Of a stretch of DNA of 64,000 nucleotides, positions 23,672 to 33,203 are shown piece after piece; within the stretch, counting starts at the first letter, position 1; every line of letters starts with the position of its first letter. The notes beneath the pieces were generated by a model. That model searched no databases and was not told the DNA's origin. It worked only from the letters and a program-made list of their open reading frames with translations. The translations under genes and the position numbers were made by a program. The DNA is from Minwuia sp. (lineage in GTDB: Bacteria; Pseudomonadota; Alphaproteobacteria; Minwuiales; Minwuiaceae): NCBI GenBank assembly GCA_029210175.1, contig JARGPL010000003.1, positions 1-64,000 of the forward strand, read 5' to 3'.

Positions 23672-26600
23672 AATACGCAGACCTGATCAAATTCGACCCT
23701 ATCGAATCGGTTGTCCAGTTACGCGACGCCAATAAGGTCGATGCTGCGCGGCAACTCGTGAAATCCTATGTCATCTCCGAAGAGATGGCGGATAGGCTGA
23801 TCAATCTCGTCATCCCGCAATTGCAGTTTGATATGCCTGCCGACAATAAGGGTCTACTGGTCGTCGGCAACTATGGCACCGGTAAATCACATTTGATGTC
23901 GGTGATATCCAGCCTTGCGGCTGATGTGTCTTTGCATGACGCCATTCACCATGTCGGTGTTCGAGAAGCGGGTTCCCGCATAGCCGGGCGCTTCAAGGTG
24001 ATCCGCACCGAGATCGGCGCGACCACCATGTCCTTGCGTGACATCCTGATCGCCGAGTTGGAAGAAAATCTCGACAAGCTCGGCGTGGATTACGTCTTCC
24101 CGGACCCGGACTCGATCTCCAGCCACAAGCGCGCCTTTGAGGACATGATGGAGAAGTTCGGTCAGGTCTATCCTGACCAAGGGCTGCTTATCGTCGTGGA
24201 CGAATTGCTGGACTACCTGCGCACCCGCAAGGATCAGGAACTGATCCTTGACTTGAACTTTCTGCGTGAAATTGGCGAGAGCGCCAAGGATTTGCGCTTC
24301 CGTTTCATCGCCGGCGTTCAGGAAGCCATCTTTGATAGCCACCGCTTCAATTTCGTGGCCGACAGCATCCGGCGCGTGAAGGACCGCTTCGAGCAGGTTC
24401 TCATTGCCCGAAACGACGTAAAATTCGTCGTGGCCGAGCGCCTGCTCAAGAAGACCGCCGAACAGCAGGCGCGCATTCGCGAGCATCTTTCGCCTTTCGC
24501 CAAATACTACGGCAACCTCAACGAACGGATGGACGAATTCGTCCGGCTTTTCCCGGTGCATCCGGATTACATCGATACCTTCGAGCGGGTGACCGTCGTC
24601 GAAAAGCGCGAGGTGCTCAAGACGCTCTCGCTCGCCATGAAGGAGCGTCTCGACCGGCAAGTCCCTCAGGACGAACCTGGGCTGATCGCCTTTGACAGCT
24701 ATTGGAACAATCTGAAGGCCAACGCGGCCTTCCGCGCCATCCCCGAAATCAGGGCGGTGATCGATTGCAGCCAGGTTCTGGAGTCGCGGATCGAGAACGC
24801 CATCGGTCGCAAGCAGTACAAGCCGATGGCGCTGCGACTCGTTCACGGCTTGTCGGTGCACCGCCTGACAACGGGTGATATTTACGCGCCGATGGGCGCA
24901 ACGCCTGAGGAACTGCGTGATCGCCTCTGCCTGTTCGAACCAATGATTGCCGATATGGGCAGCGGCGAGCCGGACAAGGATTTGCAGACCCACGTCGAAA
25001 CGGTGCTGCGCGAGATCCACAGGACGGTCAGCGGCCAGTTCCTCACCGAGAACAAGGAAAACCGGCAATATTATCTCGATCTGAAAAAGACCGATGATTT
25101 CGACGCGCTTATAGAAAGGAAGGCCGAAACATTTTCGGACTCCCAGCTCGACCGCTACTATTACGAGGCGCTGCGCCGCGTCATGGAATGCCAGGATGTC
25201 ACCTATGTGACCGGCTACAAGATCTGGCAGCACGAACTCGTCTGGCAGGAACGCAAAGCGGCGCGGACGGGTTATCTCTTCTTCGGCGCGCCGAACGAAC
25301 GTTCCACGGCAGTGCCGCAACGGGATTTCTATATCTACTTCCTTCAGCCCTATGATGCGCCAGGTTTCAAAAAAGAGAAAAGAAGCGACGAGGTCTTCTT
25401 CCACCTGGTAGGTGCAGATGGCGCCTTCCTCACGGCGCTCAGATCCTATGCGGCGGCGCTCGATCTTGGCCAGACCGCCTCCGGTCCGGCGAAGGCCACC
25501 TATGAAGCGAAGGCCAATGGTTTCCTGAAGAGCCTGGTGCAATGGCTCCAGAAGAACATGAGCACGGCCTTCGAGGTGACGTGGCAAGGCCGCACCAAGC
25601 CCCTTGCTGAATGGGCCAAAGGCAAATCCATCCGCGATCTTTCCGGTCTGGCGCCGCATGAAACCGTCAATTTCCGCGATCTGGTCAACACCATTTCCGG
25701 CGTATGCCTCGCGCCCCATTTTGCCGATCACGCGCCGGATTATCCGGCCTTCTCGGTTCTGATCACAGGTACGAGCCGCGCGCAGGCGGCGCAGGATGCG
25801 TTGCGTGCTATTGCGGGCCAGAACCGCACCAAACAGGCAAATGCCATCCTCGACGCGCTTGGCCTGCTCGATGGGGAACGCCTCGATCCGGCCAAATCCC
25901 GTTATGTCCGCAGCATCCTGGATGTGGTCAAAGCCAAGGGGCATGGGCAGGTCATCAACCGCGACGAAATCATCAAGGATGATCTCGGGCTGGAATATAT
26001 GGACCCGGCAGCCGCGAGGCTGGAGCCCGAATGGGCGGTTGTCCTGCTGGCAAGCCTTGTCTGGTCCGGGGATATCGTACTGGCCATTCCGGGCAAGAAG
26101 TTCGAGGCGACCGATCTCGGCCTTTTGGCGGCGACAAGCGTCGATGAGTTGATCCGCTTCAAGCACCTCGAACAGCCGAAGGAATGGAACCTCGCCGCGC
26201 TCAAGGAGCTGTTCACGCTCATGGGGCTCTCTCCAGGCATGGCGCAGCTCGTGACCCAGGGCCAGGACGAACCGGTCCGAACCCTTCAGGACGCGATCGG
26301 CAAGCACGTCCGGCGGATCGTCGAAGCCCAGCAAATGTTGCGGGAGGGCATTTCCCTATGGGGGATTGATCTGAGCAATATCGGCGATCTGATGGTGCGA
26401 GCGGAAAGATTGGGCGCGGCAAAAGAGTTCCTTGAAACAGCTCAAGCCTATTCCTCGCCGGGCAAGCTGAAGAACCTAAAATTTTCCGCCAGCGACATCG
26501 ACATCCACGGGGAGGCGATCCGCACCCTTGGGCTGATGGAAACTCTCCGGGATTTTGTCGCCCGAAACGGGGCAACAACCAATTGGCTCAGCATCGCAGA

Positions 26601-27438
26601 AACGGTGCTTCCCGCCGATCATGAGTGGACAAAGCGCGTGCGCGCAGCAAAGGCGGAGCTGGAAAGCACCATCCGGGGTGCCGATCTCCCTCAGGTGCCG
26701 GGAGAACTGGATCGCATGGGTGGCGTATTGCGCCCCTTCAAGCGCGAATTTATCACGCTGTATATGGATCTGCACACACGCGCGCGTTTGGGTGTGAATG
26801 ACGACAAGCGCAAGGGCACGCTTGCTTCCGATCCGCGTTTGCAGACGCTGCAAAAACTCGCTGGCATCGAACTGATGCCTCGATCCCAACTGACCGATTT
26901 CCAGAACCGTCTGGCCGGGCTTAAGAGCTGCTTTGCGTTGACCGAGCGCGATCTCGATGCTTCCCCGGTCTGCCCGCATTGCGGCTTCCGCCCGCAACAA
27001 ACGAGCACGATCAGTGGCGCCAACCTGCTGGCGCAGATGGACAAGACGCTTGATGACATGCTGACAAGCTGGACATCCGCGCTGCTCGCCAATCTCGAAG
27101 ACCCGATCACGCGGCATAATCTCGATCTCTTGCCGCCAGCGGAACGGCAAGCCATCACAGATTTTGTCACAGTAAAGGCGCTGCCTGAACCGCTCAATGC
27201 CGATTTTGTCGCGGCAATGCGCGAGGCGTTCTCCGGCCTGGTGCGGGTGACAGCGAGCCTTAGGCAACTGGGTGACGAATTGCTCGGCGATCAGGGCGCG
27301 GTAACCGTCGATGATTTGCGCGCGCGGTTTGAAGCTTGGATCGATAAGCTTCTCAAAGGCAAAGATCGCCAGAAAGCACGCATCGTTCTGGAGCTTGACC
27401 AGCACCAGATCGATGAGGGTCAGGGGGACGGGGTATGA
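23668..27438 (+). CDS. brxC: BREX system ATPase BrxC (DUF6079 family)
   Basis: A 1256-residue ATPase starting [20 protein letters not shown]. Walker [12 protein letters not shown] is near residue 68 and Walker [13 protein letters not shown] near 172; the length is normal for BrxC/PglY. A CPHCGF motif near residue 1100 is half of a possible zinc site. BrxC is a core BREX component needed for blocking phage replication and for host methylation. Gene overlaps with brxF (ATGA) and pglXI on either side show translational coupling. Confidence 0.92.
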   Translation: MKYADLIKFDPIESVVQLRDANKVDAARQLVKSYVISEEMADRLINLVIPQLQFDMPADNKGLLVVGNYGTGKSHLMSVISSLAADVSLHDAIHHVGVREAGSRIAGRFKVIRTEIGATTMSLRDILIAELEENLDKLGVDYVFPDPDSISSHKRAFEDMMEKFGQVYPDQGLLIVVDELLDYLRTRKDQELILDLNFLREIGESAKDLRFRFIAGVQEAIFDSHRFNFVADSIRRVKDRFEQVLIARNDVKFVVAERLLKKTAEQQARIREHLSPFAKYYGNLNERMDEFVRLFPVHPDYIDTFERVTVVEKREVLKTLSLAMKERLDRQVPQDEPGLIAFDSYWNNLKANAAFRAIPEIRAVIDCSQVLESRIENAIGRKQYKPMALRLVHGLSVHRLTTGDIYAPMGATPEELRDRLCLFEPMIADMGSGEPDKDLQTHVETVLREIHRTVSGQFLTENKENRQYYLDLKKTDDFDALIERKAETFSDSQLDRYYYEALRRVMECQDVTYVTGYKIWQHELVWQERKAARTGYLFFGAPNERSTAVPQRDFYIYFLQPYDAPGFKKEKRSDEVFFHLVGADGAFLTALRSYAAALDLGQTASGPAKATYEAKANGFLKSLVQWLQKNMSTAFEVTWQGRTKPLAEWAKGKSIRDLSGLAPHETVNFRDLVNTISGVCLAPHFADHAPDYPAFSVLITGTSRAQAAQDALRAIAGQNRTKQANAILDALGLLDGERLDPAKSRYVRSILDVVKAKGHGQVINRDEIIKDDLGLEYMDPAAARLEPEWAVVLLASLVWSGDIVLAIPGKKFEATDLGLLAATSVDELIRFKHLEQPKEWNLAALKELFTLMGLSPGMAQLVTQGQDEPVRTLQDAIGKHVRRIVEAQQMLREGISLWGIDLSNIGDLMVRAERLGAAKEFLETAQAYSSPGKLKNLKFSASDIDIHGEAIRTLGLMETLRDFVARNGATTNWLSIAETVLPADHEWTKRVRAAKAELESTIRGADLPQVPGELDRMGGVLRPFKREFITLYMDLHTRARLGVNDDKRKGTLASDPRLQTLQKLAGIELMPRSQLTDFQNRLAGLKSCFALTERDLDASPVCPHCGFRPQQTSTISGANLLAQMDKTLDDMLTSWTSALLANLEDPITRHNLDLLPPAERQAITDFVTVKALPEPLNADFVAAMREAFSGLVRVTASLRQLGDELLGDQGAVTVDDLRARFEAWIDKLLKGKDRQKARIVLELDQHQIDEGQGDGV

Positions 27439-30227
27439 AGGCCGATCTTTTCGAGAATATTGACGAGGGAAACCGCACGGCCAAGGCGGCCGGGCCGGTC
27501 ACCTGCCTTGGCATGGACTTTGCCAATGACGCCGAACGGCGCACCTGGTTTACCGAAAAGCTCCGGGAAAAGTTGAAGGATCCCGAGTTCCGCAAAATCG
27601 AGGGTTTTCCCATCGGCAGCGACGAGGACATCCTGAATCTGAGCGATCCGCCCTATTATACAGCCTGCCCAAATCCGTGGATTGCTGACTTCATCGCCGA
27701 ATGGGAGGCGCAGAAGCCTGAGCAGCCTGAGGGCTACCTCTATCACCGGGAGCCTTTTGCGGCCGACGTGAGTGAGGGGAAGCAAGACCCGGTATGCATG
27801 GCACATACCTATCACACTAAAGTCCCGTACAGAGCTATTGTCCGATACATTTTGAATTACACCTCTCCTGGCGATGTCGTTTTAGATTGTTTCGCTGGCA
27901 CCGGAATGACAGGAGTTGCAGCACAAGCGTGCACTGAACCGCCATTAGACCTGAAAAGTGCAATTGAAGACTATTGGCGAGAGACCGGACGAGAAACGCC
28001 CTCATGGGGAACACGTCATGCGATCATGGTCGACTTATCGCCATTCGCAACTTTTTTGCAAAGGAACTTCAATTCCAGTCTTAGTTCTCGATCCTTCCAA
28101 AGCTGCGCAGAGAAGCTCCTGGATGAAGCGGAAAAGAAATTGGGCTGGATGTACGAGACTGATATCCCCGGCAGTAAATCGATGGGAAGCTTCGAATACG
28201 GCTTATGGTCGGATGTGATTTTTTGTGAATGTGGTGAGGAGGTAATTCTTTGGAATCCAGAGATTGATGAGGAATCTCAAGGTTTCAATGCGGACATGAA
28301 ATGCCCAAAATGTGGCAGGGAAATTAAAAAAACAGCTTCTGGGAGGGCGCACACAACATTTTGGGACGATGAGTTAAAATCTTCCATAAAACAAAACCGA
28401 CAAGATTTGGTTCTTATCCAAACTCGCGCGGGAAATAAAACGTTTTCGAAGCATCCATCGCAATTTGATCGCGAGCTAATGTCTCGCATCAATAACTTGA
28501 AACCTACTTCATTTTCACCTTCCTTTCCCATGATGTTCAATGGTGAAAAATGGGGCGATATGTTTAGGTCTGGAATCCATTTTGGAATCACCCATGTCCA
28601 TCATTTCTGGACTAAACGAAACTTAATTGTACTATCTGAACTATTCGCCGCAGCACAGAATAGTTCGTTCCCTCATGAAATGACCTTCTTGTGTACATCG
28701 TTCGCGGTAAAAACCGGAAGTAGAATGCACAATGTAGGCTTCAAGGGAGGCAGAATAAATCTAGCTGGTCAAACATATAACACTTTGCAGTTTCCAAGTG
28801 TCTCCGCAGAACGAAATTTATTTGTGTTGGCAAAAGGAAAAGTCAAGGACGTTTCCAATGTCTTCGAGTTGCATAAACAGCCTGGCAGGACAATTTCAAG
28901 CACCCAATCAGGAACAAATCTTCAGCACATCTCCTCAAGCAGTGTTGACTATATATTTATTGATCCACCATTCGGAGATAACATCATCTATTCTGAGTTG
29001 AGCTTTTTATATGAGGCGTGGCTCAAGGTTTTCACCAAGCAAGACTACGAGGCAATAATTTCAGGCAAACAGAGTAAGGGACTCAATGAATACAAAGAAT
29101 TAATGACAAGATCATTTGGCGAACTTTTCCGGGTCCTAAAACCGGGAAGATGGATAACCATTGCATTCCATAACAGCAAGAATGCTGTTTGGAATGTTAT
29201 TCAAGAATCTCTAGGGGTAGCGGGCTTTGTGATAGCTGACGTGCGGATTCTGGATAAAGGACAAGGAACTTACAAGCAGATGACAACGGCCGGTGCCGTT
29301 AAGCAGGACCTAGTTATATCTGCCTACAGACCAAATGGTGGTCTTGAGGAACGCTTTGAACTTGAGGCCGGAACCGAAGACGGTGTTTGGGATTTTATAC
29401 GCACGCATCTTGGTCAACTACCGGTTTTTGTCGCAAAGGACAGTCAAGTCGAGATTGTTGCTGAAAGGCAAAATTACCTTCTGTTCGACCGAATGGTCGC
29501 ATTTCATGTCCAACGAGGCGTAGCTGTACCTCTGTCTGCCTCGGAGTTCTATTCTGGCCTTGATCAACGCTTTTCGTTGAGAGACGGAATGTACTTTTTG
29601 CCGGATCAAGCGGCAATGTATGACAAAAAACGAATGACTGTTAAAGAAGTGCTGCAGCTACAGTTGTTTGTAACCGACGAATCCTCTGCCATTCAGTGGC
29701 TTAAGCAGCAATTATTGAGAAAGCCACAATCATTCCAAGATCTTCACCCTTTGTTCCTCAAGGAGACCGCTGGTTGGAGCAAGAATGAAATCCCACTCGA
29801 ACTATTGACATTGCTACAACAGAATTTCCTTCCCTACGACGGCAACGATCCAGTTCCAGAACAAATCCACGCCTACCTCTCCTCCAACTGGAAGGACCTG
29901 CGCAATCTGGCGAAGGACGACCCCGGCTTGTGCGCCAAGGCGCGCGACCGCTGGTATGTGCCTGATCCCAACAAGGCGGGCGATCTCGAAAAGCTCCGCG
30001 AAAAGGCGCTGCTCAAGGAATTCGAGGCGTACCGCCAAGAGAAAAAGAAGCTCAAGGTTTTCCGCCTTGAAGCCGTCCGCGCTGGCTTCAAAAAGGCCTG
30101 GATGGACCGCGATTACGCCACCATCGTGGCCGTGGCGGACAAGATCCCCACCAGCGTCCTCGAAGAGGATCCAAAACTGCTCATGTGGTACGACCAGGCG
30201 ACCACGCGGATGGGAGGTGGCGCATGA
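27435..30227 (+). CDS. pglXI: BREX-3 DNA methyltransferase PglXI
   Basis: A 930-residue adenine/cytosine-N4-type methyltransferase. SAM motif [15 protein letters not shown] is near residue 145; CECG and [10 protein letters not shown] near 264-295 form a zinc ribbon; the catalytic [20 protein letters not shown] is near 508. In BREX it marks the host site so that foreign DNA is recognised as unmodified. The middle of the gene (about 27,800-29,850) is visibly AT-richer than its two ends and than brxC and brxHII, suggesting replacement of the specificity-bearing core by recombination. Confidence 0.87.
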   Translation: MKADLFENIDEGNRTAKAAGPVTCLGMDFANDAERRTWFTEKLREKLKDPEFRKIEGFPIGSDEDILNLSDPPYYTACPNPWIADFIAEWEAQKPEQPEGYLYHREPFAADVSEGKQDPVCMAHTYHTKVPYRAIVRYILNYTSPGDVVLDCFAGTGMTGVAAQACTEPPLDLKSAIEDYWRETGRETPSWGTRHAIMVDLSPFATFLQRNFNSSLSSRSFQSCAEKLLDEAEKKLGWMYETDIPGSKSMGSFEYGLWSDVIFCECGEEVILWNPEIDEESQGFNADMKCPKCGREIKKTASGRAHTTFWDDELKSSIKQNRQDLVLIQTRAGNKTFSKHPSQFDRELMSRINNLKPTSFSPSFPMMFNGEKWGDMFRSGIHFGITHVHHFWTKRNLIVLSELFAAAQNSSFPHEMTFLCTSFAVKTGSRMHNVGFKGGRINLAGQTYNTLQFPSVSAERNLFVLAKGKVKDVSNVFELHKQPGRTISSTQSGTNLQHISSSSVDYIFIDPPFGDNIIYSELSFLYEAWLKVFTKQDYEAIISGKQSKGLNEYKELMTRSFGELFRVLKPGRWITIAFHNSKNAVWNVIQESLGVAGFVIADVRILDKGQGTYKQMTTAGAVKQDLVISAYRPNGGLEERFELEAGTEDGVWDFIRTHLGQLPVFVAKDSQVEIVAERQNYLLFDRMVAFHVQRGVAVPLSASEFYSGLDQRFSLRDGMYFLPDQAAMYDKKRMTVKEVLQLQLFVTDESSAIQWLKQQLLRKPQSFQDLHPLFLKETAGWSKNEIPLELLTLLQQNFLPYDGNDPVPEQIHAYLSSNWKDLRNLAKDDPGLCAKARDRWYVPDPNKAGDLEKLREKALLKEFEAYRQEKKKLKVFRLEAVRAGFKKAWMDRDYATIVAVADKIPTSVLEEDPKLLMWYDQATTRMGGGA

Positions 30228-32161
30228 TCACCAGTTGGAAGGTTTCCAACTTCAAATCCATTCGGGATGGCGACGAGCTACCTCTTGGACCGCTGACGAT
30301 CTTCGCCGGTGCGAATAGCAGCGGCAAGAGCACTTTCATTCAGTCCATATTGCTCGTCGCGCAAACCCTGTCGAACAAGGTCAGCTCCCGTTCCGTGGTT
30401 CTCAACGGAGCACTCACCAGCCTTGGGCAGTTCGATGATCTGAAATCCACCGGCAGCGAAGCGGACCAGATCGTCATCGAATGCACCTGTCGACCGCTAT
30501 CGGACGCAGATGGCCCACCCTTGTGGGGAGGACCATCCCTCCCGGCACGAAGGGGATTTTACTACGGCCGTAGATCGATGGGGCTTCGTGAAGTTTCCTT
30601 TGAAATTGCTTTTGACGCTGATCCGTCGAACCCGGAACGCGACGTTTTCCAAATTCAACCGAGGCTTTTTTCCAGCGCATTGGAATGCGTTTTACGTGAC
30701 GAAGACAATGTTGATCAGAGACACTCTGTTGTCGTTCGCCATGCGGACACAGAGAAATTAGCAAGCAAAATTGACCTTCTAGGAGACAACTCTGATGCGG
30801 ACGACTACGTCCGCGCAGGCTTGGCATATGACGTTAGTCTTGATGACGTGTCTTTGACTGAAGTGAGAGAGGAAACACACTCTGCTCAGCCTATCGGGTG
30901 CGTGTTGAGGCATTTCCTGCCGGCTCGCATTCTCTACGCCATCGATCCCGTTCAGGAGGACGCACGAGCGATCACTGCCGTATTGCAGAGCAGTCGTTTT
31001 ACCCGCTCCACCATTTTGGCGGCACAGCCTTGGCAGACGAGAGACGTGCTCTTGAGCAATGGCATTTTGAAGATTCTGAAGGATATCCTCAACAAAGAAG
31101 GTATCGACCTGGGTGAGGTGATCAGTGCTCGAACACAGCAAGCATCTCTGTTCGAAACTGAGGGTGAAGCCCTTCCCCTGGAACTTTGGCAAGAGATTCT
31201 GCGGTCTATGCCAAGAGAACAGCGCATCAAGGCCCAACAAGCACTTCAGGAGTCTGAAGACTTGTTTGAGAGAATCGCGGACACCCTGAAACAATCCACT
31301 TCTTCAACGAAGTCTCCGACACTTGTTATGCCCCTGGGGCCGCGAAAAATTGCAGAGTCTGCGAGGTATCTGGACGAATTTTTTGCCTCGTCCGTGAAGT
31401 ATCTTGGTCCCTTGCGAGACGCGCCAAAGCCTCTTTACCCATTGGCGCCAGCGGCGGATCCTTACGACGTTGGCCTGCGGGGCGAGCATACGGCATCTGT
31501 TCTGGACCTTCATAAGAACAGGCAGGTTCGATACATACCGTCATCACACTTCAAGCTGCCTACGGTAGAACGGCGGACCATCACCCGAACCTTGGAAACG
31601 GCGGTTATTGACTGGCTTCAATACCTGGGCGTCGCAAACTCCGTCGAGAGCAAGGACATGGGCAAGCTGGGGCACGAACTCAAGGTGGCCTTGGCGAACT
31701 CTGATGGAAAGCACGACTTAACCCACGTTGGTGTCGGCGTTAGCCAAGTGCTTCCGATCTTGGTCATGTGCCTGTTGGCTGAAGCGGACTCTACATTGGT
31801 GTTCGAGCAACCAGAGTTGCATCTGCATCCAAAAGTTCAAACGCTGCTCGGCGATTTTTTCCTTTCTATGGCTCTGTGTAACAAGCAATGCATTGTCGAG
31901 ACACATAGCGAGTATCTCATTGATCGCCTCCGATTCCGGATCGCCGCTGCGGAAGGGGACATCCTGACGGATCGCGCGAAGATATATTTCGTTGAAAAGC
32001 CCGGACCGGCTTCAACTTTCCGAGAGGTCACGATCAATGAGTATGGAGCCATTGTCGACTGGCCCGAAGGCTTCTTTGATCAATCGCAGCACCAGGCGGA
32101 GGAAATACTCAAGGCTGCCGCAATGAAACGGAAAGCCCGTCGGAACAAGGGTGATGCCTGA
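30224..32161 (+). CDS. AAA ATPase with DUF3696-type C-terminus, extra gene in BREX operon
   Basis: A 645-residue ABC/SMC-like AAA ATPase. N-terminally TSWKVSNFKSIRDG and Walker A AGANSSGKSTF (residues 29-39); C-terminally the signature VGVSQVLPILV, Walker B TLVFEQPELHLHP and ETHSEYLIDRL. The end EYGAIVDWPEGFFDQ is characteristic of DUF3696. Such OLD-like ATPases often pair with a nuclease or toxin in defence systems. It is not part of canonical type 3 BREX. The ATG overlaps the pglXI stop (ATGA), and its end overlaps the next gene, so it is integrated in the operon. Base composition is AT-richer than brxHII. Confidence 0.85.
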   Translation: MITSWKVSNFKSIRDGDELPLGPLTIFAGANSSGKSTFIQSILLVAQTLSNKVSSRSVVLNGALTSLGQFDDLKSTGSEADQIVIECTCRPLSDADGPPLWGGPSLPARRGFYYGRRSMGLREVSFEIAFDADPSNPERDVFQIQPRLFSSALECVLRDEDNVDQRHSVVVRHADTEKLASKIDLLGDNSDADDYVRAGLAYDVSLDDVSLTEVREETHSAQPIGCVLRHFLPARILYAIDPVQEDARAITAVLQSSRFTRSTILAAQPWQTRDVLLSNGILKILKDILNKEGIDLGEVISARTQQASLFETEGEALPLELWQEILRSMPREQRIKAQQALQESEDLFERIADTLKQSTSSTKSPTLVMPLGPRKIAESARYLDEFFASSVKYLGPLRDAPKPLYPLAPAADPYDVGLRGEHTASVLDLHKNRQVRYIPSSHFKLPTVERRTITRTLETAVIDWLQYLGVANSVESKDMGKLGHELKVALANSDGKHDLTHVGVGVSQVLPILVMCLLAEADSTLVFEQPELHLHPKVQTLLGDFFLSMALCNKQCIVETHSEYLIDRLRFRIAAAEGDILTDRAKIYFVEKPGPASTFREVTINEYGAIVDWPEGFFDQSQHQAEEILKAAAMKRKARRNKGDA

Positions 32162-33203
32162 CATGCTCAACGTAACCATTGACGCCGGTGTTATCGCTGT
32201 TCCTCATCCCGTCTGTTCCGCTGACGAATTGCACAAGTACGTGGATACATTGCTCGACTGGAGTAAGCTTCTTGATGAGCCATGGGTGGCTATTCACCTC
32301 AGTGAGGGAGCTGCGGCAGCGCTTTTTGCAGATGAGTTATATCCATTGCGTGATCAACTTAGATCGCTCTTCAACGATTACGGAATAGTCGAATATGACA
32401 TCAATACAGTTGCGACGGTTGTAGACAAGTTACTTACTTTGACGCCGTCATTCGAAACATATTATCGAGTGAAGGAAGTGCTGGCGAACCCGATCAACAC
32501 AGCTCCTGACATCATAAAGCTGACGACACATGATGGTTTACAATCAGATTTGGCGCGTTGCGTAGTATTGATCGCAATCCTGCGCAAGCATTGTCAGCAG
32601 CCGCTGGCGGGGCACTCACTCGTTCTTCGTTCGGCACCGAAACCAATCGTCAATGTTCGGGCACAGATTCACGCCATTGAACACGAACGTGATGATCTCC
32701 CCGAGTTACCCGCGCCCCCCGAATTTTTCGATGGCGAAGTCCTCGTATGCGACGACTTCAAAGGGCTTGTGGAATGTCTTGATGATAGCGCAATTCTCAC
32801 CGGCGCATCTGATGCACTGGGTATTGAGTTGGCCATCAAAATCGCTTTGTTCAAAGACGATCTGGAAAAGGGCAACGAGCCTGATTGGGCTGGAGCGAAA
32901 GTTCCAAAAATAGGACACGGCTTCCTAGAAACATGTCAGCAATGCTGTCGTGATCAAGGCGGAACTCTCTCTCCAAAAATATTACGCGCAGTTGTCGAAA
33001 CCATGCTGAACCAGAACATGGCTGCGGTTCATCCTTTGAGAGTTGGCAAGGGAGGTGATGACCCTCAGCGCATGAGAGGAAGCGACAAAGCGCAAAGAAG
33101 GGATATCGATTACGAATTTCATCTGCACTACTGGGAATGTGCGGCCGGCGCCGTCGAATTAGGGTCTGTCGTTCACCATAATGATTTTTCGATACCAGAG
33201 TGA
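32154..33203 (+). CDS. Unknown partner protein of the AAA ATPase
   Basis: A 349-residue protein starting MPDMLNVTIDAGVIAVPHPV. I do not recognise the family. The first half is acidic and helical. The C-terminal 60 residues hold a basic patch and a striking block (HPLRVGKGGDDPQRMRGSDK, then RRDIDYEFHLHYWE and HHNDFSIPE) rich in Asp, Glu and His, compatible with a metal-dependent nuclease but unproven. Its start lies inside the ATPase gene and its TGA overlaps the brxHII start. The pair may correspond to ATPase/partner genes known from other methylation-linked defence systems, which a profile search could test. Confidence 0.7.
   Translation: MPDMLNVTIDAGVIAVPHPVCSADELHKYVDTLLDWSKLLDEPWVAIHLSEGAAAALFADELYPLRDQLRSLFNDYGIVEYDINTVATVVDKLLTLTPSFETYYRVKEVLANPINTAPDIIKLTTHDGLQSDLARCVVLIAILRKHCQQPLAGHSLVLRSAPKPIVNVRAQIHAIEHERDDLPELPAPPEFFDGEVLVCDDFKGLVECLDDSAILTGASDALGIELAIKIALFKDDLEKGNEPDWAGAKVPKIGHGFLETCQQCCRDQGGTLSPKILRAVVETMLNQNMAAVHPLRVGKGGDDPQRMRGSDKAQRRDIDYEFHLHYWECAAGAVELGSVVHHNDFSIPE

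Noticed and set aside
23887-26334. 815-codon minus-strand open frame
   Set aside because: Antisense to brxC; the high GC content removes stop codons. The plus strand has the Walker motifs.
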